The notes beneath the pieces were generated by a model. That model did no database searches. It saw only the letters and a list, made by a program, of their open reading frames with translations, and was not told the DNA's origin. Position numbers and translations under genes: made by a program. A stretch of 64,000 bases of DNA, taken from assembly GCA_041739875.1 (NCBI GenBank), contig JBGSNA010000024.1, positions 1 through 64,000 of the forward strand, in the 5' to 3' direction. Origin of the DNA: JBBSJZ01 sp041739875 (GTDB lineage: Bacteria > Planctomycetota > Planctomycetia > Pirellulales > Pirellulaceae). This document shows positions 1 through 7,447 of this stretch, piece by piece; the stretch's first letter is position 1; every line of letters starts with the position of its first letter.

Positions 1-677
1 GTACCCTTGCGGCGCGAGAAGACGCCTCGATCCGAAGCGTCGAAGTATGTCGGACGCCAGTTATCTGGAGCAGGCCTCAAATTGCCCTCTTTTGGACCAT
101 TGTCCCACACTTGTGAGAAAGAGTCGCCGGTACAGAGTGCGTAATTTGTGCGACCACGTCCCGGACGGCCAGATCCCGGATCACTAGGGCACCGGAACGT
201 GGGAAGCTCTGTTGCCCAAGGAATGAATCGATCCGATCCGTCACCACGATCTGCTCGCGGATTGGGCCCCATGGGCGACCAAGCCGGAATTCCGGGCAAC
301 GTGGTTCCTGGAACAGTAGCGACTCCACCGTTGCTAATTTGTTCCCAAATCGCTTGTTGTTCCATGAATGGCGTTAAGCCAACCAATGCGCTCAACTCTT
401 CATGGTTTGTGGTTACGGAACCCTCCCACCAATCGTTCTTACCAACACCAATTCCAGTACCACCTGCCTGAATGGGCAATCGGTCATACGCGGCATGGTA
501 GTTGTGAATCGCTAAGCCAATTTGCTTGAAATTATTGCTACAGCTCATACGACGCGCGGCTTCCCGCGCAGCTTGTACGGCAGGCAACAGCAAACCAACC
601 AGCACGCCAATGATGGCAATGACAACGAGCAGCTCCACTAGCGTGAAACCTCTCGTCCGATTATTCACACGAATCAT
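1..677 (-). CDS. DUF1559 pseudopilin-like protein (3' end outside window)
   Basis: The first 225 codons are present and the gene runs off the left edge. The N-terminus is a type IV prepilin-like methylation segment: a short basic leader, then GFTLVELLVVIAIIGVLVGL, with Glu five residues after the Gly. The DUF1559 signature follows (LLPAVQAAREAARRMSCSNN, then KQIGLAIHNYH). The family is greatly expanded in planctomycetes and is thought to be processed by a prepilin peptidase and exposed at the cell surface or periplasm; the role of individual members is unknown. A GGAG lies about 8 nt before the ATG. The small lipoprotein gene at 849-1037 lies upstream on the same strand with a hairpin in between, a frequent pairing for this family. 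Family assignment is firm; function is not. Confidence 0.93.
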   Translation of the reverse strand, partial: MIRVNNRTRGFTLVELLVVIAIIGVLVGLLLPAVQAAREAARRMSCSNNFKQIGLAIHNYHAAYDRLPIQAGGTGIGVGKNDWWEGSVTTNHEELSALVGLTPFMEQQAIWEQISNGGVATVPGTTLPGIPAWSPMGPNPRADRGDGSDRFIPWATELPTFRCPSDPGSGRPGRGRTNYALCTGDSFSQVWDNGPKEGNLRPAPDNWRPTYFDASDRGVFSRRKG

Positions 678-721
678 ACAAACACTCCAAAATCTAAGGA
701 AAAGAAACTTACAAATCGAAA

Positions 722-758
722 AGGTGAAGCTCAAATCTTGCTCGTTGAGACTTCACCT
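722..758 (-). terminator. Hairpin between lipoprotein and DUF1559 genes
   Basis: An inverted repeat with AGGTGAAG (722-729) pairing to CTTCACCT (751-758), extended by C-TCAA/TTGA-G around a one-base bulge, giving about 13 bp with a 10-nt loop. Read on the minus strand the stem is followed by TTTTC. It lies 90 nt after the lipoprotein stop and 44 nt before the DUF1559 start, so it may end or attenuate the upstream transcript rather than isolate the genes. The U-run is short, so strength is uncertain. Confidence 0.5.
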
Positions 759-848
759 GCAAGGACTTCTGATGCACTACCAGGCTAAAGTGTTGAGGAC
801 AGAGTCCAGGTTCCAATCAACATTCGTTGTCCAACACCAGGCTAAAAA

Positions 849-1037
849 CTAGTTACCTGGTTTGGCTGATGAACTTCCGCCACTTCTCATTTGCTCTTCG
901 TAGGTCTTCTGATTTTCTGGGCTCATCGTTGGCCCTTCGACAGGCGCGACAATCGTCGGCTCCGTGTTGCCACCACATCCGGCCAGACCAAGCGTACAGG
1001 TTCCAAACAAGGCCATACAAAACAGCAGCTTTTTCAT
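849..1037 (-). CDS. Small lipoprotein
   Basis: A 62-residue protein with a classic type II signal peptide: MKK, a hydrophobic stretch and the lipobox LAGC at residues 17-20, so the mature protein starts at Cys20 and is only about 43 residues long. The mature part is Gly/Ser/Pro-rich with no recognisable domain. Lipid anchoring follows from the lipobox and the Gly/Asn after Cys. It lies just upstream of the DUF1559 gene on the same strand. Small lipoproteins of this kind often accompany DUF1559 genes in planctomycetes, and may act with the pseudopilin at the envelope (inference). Confidence 0.8.
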   Translation of the reverse strand: MKKLLFCMALFGTCTLGLAGCGGNTEPTIVAPVEGPTMSPENQKTYEEQMRSGGSSSAKPGN

Positions 1038-1259
1038 TTCAACTTGCCTAGGGGAAAAAAGGCAACGGATTGGAAAACCCGAGCCCGTTAACTAAAGATT
1101 CACATTTCGTTAAAAAGTTCGCCGAAGCACCATAGATCGGCATCTTAGGTAACATTCTGTACCTTAATGTATTCCAATATCGCTGTCATTACAAAACTCG
1201 AGCGATTCAAAAAAATTTTCTGCAAACCACCCGCAAAATAATTTGCTCTCGATGATGCT

Positions 1260-1269
1260 GGGGGGGGGG
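1260..1269 (+). repeat. G10 homopolymer near the start of the FG-GAP gene
   Basis: Ten consecutive G bases. They lie inside the reading frame if translation begins at the ATGs at 1252 or 1255, and in the 5' leader if it begins at 1309 (ATG) or 1348 (GTG). Long G tracts are prone to slippage in replication and to sequencing error. Confidence 0.9.
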
Positions 1270-1308
1270 CCACGGTTTCTTCTTTCCTTAACGTGGCACT
1301 CGGCTACA

Positions 1309-4300
1309 ATGCTCGGAAAATCTCGCATCAAAAGCGATGGCGATCACGTGCCCGGCTTACCTGCAAACAATCTCTTTTATCTTCGAGAAATATTCCTCCT
1401 GGCTGCGATATCTCTTCCCGCTGAGGGATGCAGGTGGACAAATGAAGATCCCCCACAAGTCCTTGAAATCGCCGACCATTCGGTTGACCAGTTCGAGAAC
1501 GCCGTAGCAGTCAAGGACTGGGACCTCGCCAGAAAACTATCCGGCCAGGCGTTAATCTCGCGACCCAATGACGCCGACCTCGTGACCAAAGTGGCTACCG
1601 TGGCCGCGTTCAGTGATTCCAAACGCGAGGCTGCGGAGTTACTTGTGGATGCAGCCAAGCTGGCCAACTATCAACCACCGTCTCGCGTTAACTTCGCGGT
1701 TCAAGCTTTAATCGATGTGGGAGACATCTACACGGCGATTGATCTCTTGGAGGCATCGCTGGTCCAGCATCCGGAAATCAACTCACAACGAAGGGCTTTA
1801 GTCGGTTTTCTGAATGAAGTCCAACGTACCGAACGGATTCCGGAGCACTTAAGGGTACTGATCAAGAACCGCGACTTTGACTTTCCTCTATTGCTCAGCA
1901 CCACGGAAACGTCATCGCGACGATTGTCCGAAGCAACTTCAAGTCGCTTGATAGAGCGAAATCCAGAGGACCGCCGCGTTCGACTTGCTGAAGCTTTTCT
2001 TGCGTTGTATCGCCGAGACTCTCAGCATGCCGCTGATGTCTTGCTCGAAATTCTCGCTCGACATCGAGATTTTGCCCCAGCGCATGCAATGTACGGCCAG
2101 GCGCTCGCGCTGAGTTCGCGATGGAGTGATCTTCCAGCATGGCTCGAATCGTCACCCGCAGGAACCGAAGAATTCGCTGACTACTGGCTAACACTCGGTG
2201 ACTACGCTAGCCAGAACGGTGAATTCGCCCAAGCCGCCAACGCCTATTGGGAGGCCACACGGCGCGACCCCAACCAACTAATCGCTTGGGAACGATTGCA
2301 CCTAATGATTCGTCGCTTGGAAAACGAAGAATCTAAGTTTTCTGCTCAAGCAACTCGTTACTTGAAGGTGGTGGAGAACCACGCAAGTCACTTACTTGCA
2401 CTTCGAGAAAACTTCAATGACTTCACTGGGAGAAACGGCACAAGTCAAACTGGAGCGACTTCAGTGGCCCGCTCGCTGACTGCCCTGGGGCGACTCTGGG
2501 AAGCAGAGGCTTGGTCCGCCCTAGCCACCACACTGAGCGAAGAACCCAGCGCGGGATTGCCTGAGTTACGCCAGAAAATCGTTCGTCAATTGCGTCAAGA
2601 GTCTCCATGGTTTTCTCTAACGAATCCAGCAATGATGATTGACCTGTCGTTTCTTCCGGTAGCTCGGATTTCTGACAGCCCGATCCGAGCACATTCACCC
2701 CAACTCGTTCCTGCAGTGACTGCGACCGAACGGATTCGTCTCAAGGAAGTAAGCGACCAGTGGGGTTTGCGGTCCGTTGGTAAAGGGAACAACCCGACCG
2801 ATGCTCGCTTAGCTGCCTTGATTCGATCAACCGGCGTCGGGGCGGGCGCGATTGACTATGACTTGGACGGTCGAGTTGATTTGGTCGTGATGAACGCCGG
2901 GGGCACCGTGATGCTGCAGGATTCTATGCCAAATGAATTAATGCGTAACCTCGGTCAAACGTATGTTCGTGTCACGGATGGGACGGGAGTTGGCGACTGC
3001 GGTTTCGGTCAAGGTGTCGCCGTCGGTGACTTCAATGAAGATGGCTATCCCGATTTGTTCTTTGCCAATATCGGCCAAGATTGTCTGTTGAGAAACAATG
3101 GCGATGGGACTTTTACTGACAGCACCAACTTGCTCCCAATTGAATCGAGAGACCACTGGTCCACATCCGCTGCATTCACGGATATGAACAATGACTCTCT
3201 CGCCGATCTCTTTGTCACTCACTACTGCAGGATCGTTCCCGAGCTTTCCGAGGCCTGTGTAAATAGCGAAGGAGTAGCTGGCCCGTGCCACCCACTCAAG
3301 TTCCCTGCGGACACCGATCAAGTTTTACTCACAGCAACGAACGGCCAATTTATTGACGTCACCGAGAATCGCGTGGGACCGGTACCGGGCCGAGGACTAG
3401 GCATTGTCGCTGGTGCAATCTCAGGCAACGACTATGGCATCTTTGTAGCCAACGATATGTCTCGCAATTCTTTCTATACGCGTGACCGGTCAAGCGAAAA
3501 GCTACTTGTCGATAATGCGCTAACGCGAGGAGTCGCGGTTGACGGCCGGTCACAGACCCAGGCATCAATGGGAATCGCGGCTAGCGACTTTGATCTCGAC
3601 GGAGATCTCGATTTCTATGTCACGGGATTCGCTCGCGAGTACAACGTCTTCTACGAACAAAGCGCCCCAGGAATGTGGGTTGATGAAACGAGTCGGCTAG
3701 GGCTAATCGAGCCCACGTTGATGCTTGTTGGTTTTGGAACTCAAGCGATCGATCTTGACAACGATGGCTTGGACGAGATCGCGGTCACCAACGGGCACAT
3801 TGGAGATTTCCCCGACCCAGAAGCACCACCGTATGAACAGCCTCTACAGATTTTCCGACGCAGTAACGACAGTAAATTTGCAATGATTGACGACGACGAC
3901 TGGGGAAATTACTTTCGCAGTCCCCATGTGGGGCGCGCCCTGTTAACGGCCGATGTCAATCGTGATGGCCGCAACGATTTGCTCATCACTCACTCCAACG
4001 AGCAAATTGCACTGTTGCTCAACGAGGGCACAACGGCGAATGATTGCATTGCTTTCAAGTTAGTGGGGACGCAGTGCAGTCGTGATGGCGTTGGAGCCGT
4101 GATCCGATTCAAATCTAAAGGTGCAGCACGCACACTATGGCAGTTATCGGGAGATGGTTATTTCTGCAGCAACGAAAAAATTCTATTGGCTGGATTGAGC
4201 CAATCCGACGAAGTAACCGACGTCGAAGTGACTTGGCAGGATGGCTCGATGGATCGCCTTGGAACACTGCCAGCCAACACTCTGCACTTGATCATTCAAG

Positions 4301-4341
4301 GTGAGCAAAGAGCGTTTCCTCTGCATCACTACGAGAAATAG
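1309..4341 (+). CDS. TPR + FG-GAP/VCBS + ASPIC/UnbV lipoprotein (paralog 1)
   Basis: About 1,010 residues. A hydrophobic segment ends in the candidate lipobox PAEGC, 41 residues into this start. Next is an alpha-helical TPR-like half (to about residue 440), then FG-GAP/VCBS repeats with Ca-binding Asp loops (DYDLDGRVD, DFNEDGYPD, DFDLDGDLD, DLDNDGLDE, DVNRDGRND), and a C-terminal ASPIC/UnbV domain (about residues 910-1000; SGDGYFCSNEK). The FG-GAP part should form a Ca-bound beta-propeller. Similar two-part proteins are common in Planctomycetes and Acidobacteria, with no established role. The start is uncertain: ATG 1252/1255 would put a G10 tract in the coding region, and GTG 1348 gives the most usual signal-peptide length. 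It is convergent with paralog 2, with 13 nt between the stop codons and no terminator visible. Confidence 0.9.
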   Translation: MLGKSRIKSDGDHVPGLPANNLFYLREIFLLAAISLPAEGCRWTNEDPPQVLEIADHSVDQFENAVAVKDWDLARKLSGQALISRPNDADLVTKVATVAAFSDSKREAAELLVDAAKLANYQPPSRVNFAVQALIDVGDIYTAIDLLEASLVQHPEINSQRRALVGFLNEVQRTERIPEHLRVLIKNRDFDFPLLLSTTETSSRRLSEATSSRLIERNPEDRRVRLAEAFLALYRRDSQHAADVLLEILARHRDFAPAHAMYGQALALSSRWSDLPAWLESSPAGTEEFADYWLTLGDYASQNGEFAQAANAYWEATRRDPNQLIAWERLHLMIRRLENEESKFSAQATRYLKVVENHASHLLALRENFNDFTGRNGTSQTGATSVARSLTALGRLWEAEAWSALATTLSEEPSAGLPELRQKIVRQLRQESPWFSLTNPAMMIDLSFLPVARISDSPIRAHSPQLVPAVTATERIRLKEVSDQWGLRSVGKGNNPTDARLAALIRSTGVGAGAIDYDLDGRVDLVVMNAGGTVMLQDSMPNELMRNLGQTYVRVTDGTGVGDCGFGQGVAVGDFNEDGYPDLFFANIGQDCLLRNNGDGTFTDSTNLLPIESRDHWSTSAAFTDMNNDSLADLFVTHYCRIVPELSEACVNSEGVAGPCHPLKFPADTDQVLLTATNGQFIDVTENRVGPVPGRGLGIVAGAISGNDYGIFVANDMSRNSFYTRDRSSEKLLVDNALTRGVAVDGRSQTQASMGIAASDFDLDGDLDFYVTGFAREYNVFYEQSAPGMWVDETSRLGLIEPTLMLVGFGTQAIDLDNDGLDEIAVTNGHIGDFPDPEAPPYEQPLQIFRRSNDSKFAMIDDDDWGNYFRSPHVGRALLTADVNRDGRNDLLITHSNEQIALLLNEGTTANDCIAFKLVGTQCSRDGVGAVIRFKSKGAARTLWQLSGDGYFCSNEKILLAGLSQSDEVTDVEVTWQDGSMDRLGTLPANTLHLIIQGEQRAFPLHHYEK

Positions 4342-4354
4342 GTTCGTTTCCTGG

Positions 4355-7300
4355 TCACATCTCCACCGCATCAGCTTCGTTTTCAATGACCAACATCCGC
4401 CGGTCTGCTGAGATATTGCGGATCGTTTGCACGGTTCCGCTCGGCCACTCGATCACCATCTCGTCAATCTGAGTCATTTGACCGAGCCCAATCTGCAACA
4501 CCAATTCGTTGCGACACAGATACCCATCTCCCGCGGTGACCCAGTGATAAGATTCCTTATCACCGGTCTTCACGCGGACGCGAGCACCAATTGCATCCCG
4601 CTCACATTGAGTGCCCACGAGTTGTAGTTGCAACCAGTGATTTTGCGAGTCGGTCTGGTTGATGAGTAAGGCCGTTTGGGCTTCCAAGTGGGTAACCAAG
4701 TAATCCATTTTTCCATCGCGGTTGAAGTCAATTCTCGCTAGGGCTCTGCCCAAATGTCGGCTGGACCAGTACCCGGATGCATCGCTGACTTCAACGAGCT
4801 GAAAATGCCCATCCATGTTGCGAAACAACTGCGGTGGTTGCTCAAAAGCAGCTTCACTCTGGGTCTCGTCCTCCACGTGCCCGTTCGTCACCACGATGTC
4901 CAATCGACCATCGTTATCAAAGTCAATCGACTGCGTTCCGAAACCAAGCACCGCTCGACTCGAAGCATTTATTTGGAATTGGTGGTTTCGGTCTCGATAA
5001 ACGCCGTTGGCAAGAAGAAACAGGCTAGATGCATCATCTTGAAAATTGGTGATATGGAAGTCTAAGGTGCCGTTTGCGTCGAAGTCGCCGGTTGTGATCC
5101 CCATCGAAGCCGTGGCATTGCCAGTGAATCCGTATGCACATCCAAGGGGCAAGGCAACTTCCGACCAGACGCCGGTCGAGACGTTACGTTGCCACAGTTG
5201 ATTTGGGTGTAGGTCGTTCCCGATAAAAATCTCGTTTCCAAGGGTCTCATCGAGATTGGCGACGACTACACCTAACCCAGTCGCATTATGTAGCTCGCCA
5301 TCGTCCCAAGACTGCAACGAAGCGGTGCCGTCTTCGCTATTGGCAATCAACCGATCTTTACCCAGACGAAAATCAGTGGGAACCAGAGATGAAATCACCA
5401 GCCCCTGACTGTCTCGCGTTGGTCGTTTCGCAATGTTGTTGTCATCGACGTAAGCGAGTTGGAATAAATCTGGCAAATGGTCGCCGGTAACATCCGCCAT
5501 TGCCATCGATGTCGGCACGCGAGTCAATGACTCATCGGTGGACAACATTTGGCTTCGAAAAGTCCCATCGCCATTGTTAATGAGCAGCACATCACCACCA
5601 AGATTTGCCACGGCCAAATCTTGGAATCCATCCTGATTCCAATCGCCGCTCGTGATGCCCGTGCTATAACGAAATTCGCCTGTACCAGAAGGCATCGTCA
5701 CGTCAATCAACTTGCGTTCAACATTACGATAGAAAACGTTTGACGCGTCGGCGTAAAACGATGGAGGGTCAGCGGCTCCTTGGCCCAGATAGAAATCGGA
5801 CGCACCATCCAAGTCGTAGTCCAATACAGCGATTGCAGCGCCAAGAATTTGATAGATCGCAAACCCAGATTCCTGAGGTTTTGCCGCCACAGAAAAGGAA
5901 TGACTCAACCCGACCTCTGTAGCTACATTAATGAACTGAGGTATAACCGGAACGTCGTTTCTAATTGAATCGTGGTCAGCAACGGCACCTTTACCGGCGA
6001 CAGATTCATTTTCGAGCGGTGTTATACGTTTCAAATCAGGCCGGGAATATTTTTTCAAGTCCATGCCACACAATCGCTCTTCTTGATTTGGAAACGCATC
6101 GTTTGACTTCAGCAAGCGTTCGCGATCGACGTTTAACTCTTGCTGAACTTCGATCGGCAGGCCTCGCACCGCAGCTTCGATCGATTTCCATAAGATTGCT
6201 TGCAGCTTGAAATCCAGTTCGTGCAGTCGTAACGCGAGGTCGCCAATCAAGTCCGGATCGGGCAATTCAGCTGCTGATACACGATTATTGACTCTCAGGA
6301 TATCGCGAGTTTTTCGCCAACGCACTTCCCATTTCTCCGCTAGCGAATCTTGCGATAAAGCAAACAATGCTTGTCGAAGTCTTCCGATTGAGATCAAGTC
6401 CGTAGGGTCTCGATCGACGGCTTCACCGAGAGCTTTTGCAGCCTCCTCAAAACGGCATTCGATTAGCAGGTAAGTTCCCAGTGCCGCCCAATAGTCGGAG
6501 AACTGTTGAACGGAATCCGTGGATTTCGAAAGCCAACGCCGGAAGCCGTTGTCATCTTGAGCCTCGATTAAAATGCGCAAGTACAACGCCAAGACTGCCG
6601 GTGGAACATCGCCACCCTCGACGACCGGTCGGAGAGTCTCCGATGCTTCAACGTAAAGTTGCTGGTTCATCAAGTGCCGTGCCTGGCCTGAGGCACCGAT
6701 GGGCCAATAAGGACGCGACGTTCCATGTACTTGTTGTTTCGGATCGTCGTACATCGCATTTGTCAAAACAACAAGCGAATGTAATTCATCTTGTTGAATG
6801 TCGCCAATTTCGCACAATACTCGTACATGCACTGCGGCTTCGTGTCGTCTCCCTTGGCGATTCAGCAAGTAAGCGAGCTGACGACGCGCAAGTACAGCGT
6901 CTGGAGCGAGTTCCAGCAGTTGCAAGTACTTTTGCTCTGCCACCTCGTATTGCTCGAGCTGAAAACACCAGTCCGCCGTTTGGCCAAGAGCAGGCAGTCC
7001 AGCATCCGGATGACTCAAGGGAATTGTATTGAGCAATTCAATAGATTGAGCTAAATCCCCCGACTCAGCGAGCAGACTTGCCAATCGAAATAATGCTTGT
7101 GCGTCATCGGGTTGTGCAACCAGATGGTGACGCAACAGCCTTGTTGCTTCGCTAAGGTCGCCCCCTTGGATCAATTGATCGATCCGATCAAACGGGTCTT
7201 CCCTAAGAGGATCGCGGACTTGCGCCGCGGCTATGGGGTTCACCTCATCAAGACGTTCATTCGCGGTCTGCTCAACGCGAGTTGCGAGGTTCGGGTGTTC

Positions 7301-7447
7301 ATTCTCAACGAGCGGTTTCTTCTCCGCCCCGCATCCTCCTGCGGCAAAGGCAATCAGCAATAGGATCGCAACAGCCTTTGCTCGTTTTCCAGACCAAAAC
7401 CAAGATTTGATGACTTCGAGCATCAACACGCTATCTTTGAAGTGCAT
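4355..7447 (-). CDS. TPR + FG-GAP/VCBS + ASPIC/UnbV lipoprotein (paralog 2)
   Basis: 1,030 residues from the ATG at 7447, which has AAGGAG eight bases upstream; a TTG 18 nt further out is less likely. The signal peptide ends in the lipobox FAAGGC, a clear lipoprotein site. Residues about 70-400 are TPR-like helices. FG-GAP repeats follow (DYDLDGASD, DWNQDGFQD, DFDANGTLD, DFDNDGRLD, DFNRDGKMD), then an ASPIC/UnbV domain (AGDGYLCRNE, VEWPSG-like end). The domain order matches the other two paralogs throughout. The start lies inside the 3' end of paralog 3 (17-nt overlap), so the two are probably co-transcribed and translationally coupled. Likely an envelope-anchored binding or scaffold protein; substrate unknown. 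Confidence 0.92.
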   Translation of the reverse strand: MHFKDSVLMLEVIKSWFWSGKRAKAVAILLLIAFAAGGCGAEKKPLVENEHPNLATRVEQTANERLDEVNPIAAAQVRDPLREDPFDRIDQLIQGGDLSEATRLLRHHLVAQPDDAQALFRLASLLAESGDLAQSIELLNTIPLSHPDAGLPALGQTADWCFQLEQYEVAEQKYLQLLELAPDAVLARRQLAYLLNRQGRRHEAAVHVRVLCEIGDIQQDELHSLVVLTNAMYDDPKQQVHGTSRPYWPIGASGQARHLMNQQLYVEASETLRPVVEGGDVPPAVLALYLRILIEAQDDNGFRRWLSKSTDSVQQFSDYWAALGTYLLIECRFEEAAKALGEAVDRDPTDLISIGRLRQALFALSQDSLAEKWEVRWRKTRDILRVNNRVSAAELPDPDLIGDLALRLHELDFKLQAILWKSIEAAVRGLPIEVQQELNVDRERLLKSNDAFPNQEERLCGMDLKKYSRPDLKRITPLENESVAGKGAVADHDSIRNDVPVIPQFINVATEVGLSHSFSVAAKPQESGFAIYQILGAAIAVLDYDLDGASDFYLGQGAADPPSFYADASNVFYRNVERKLIDVTMPSGTGEFRYSTGITSGDWNQDGFQDLAVANLGGDVLLINNGDGTFRSQMLSTDESLTRVPTSMAMADVTGDHLPDLFQLAYVDDNNIAKRPTRDSQGLVISSLVPTDFRLGKDRLIANSEDGTASLQSWDDGELHNATGLGVVVANLDETLGNEIFIGNDLHPNQLWQRNVSTGVWSEVALPLGCAYGFTGNATASMGITTGDFDANGTLDFHITNFQDDASSLFLLANGVYRDRNHQFQINASSRAVLGFGTQSIDFDNDGRLDIVVTNGHVEDETQSEAAFEQPPQLFRNMDGHFQLVEVSDASGYWSSRHLGRALARIDFNRDGKMDYLVTHLEAQTALLINQTDSQNHWLQLQLVGTQCERDAIGARVRVKTGDKESYHWVTAGDGYLCRNELVLQIGLGQMTQIDEMVIEWPSGTVQTIRNISADRRMLVIENEADAVEM

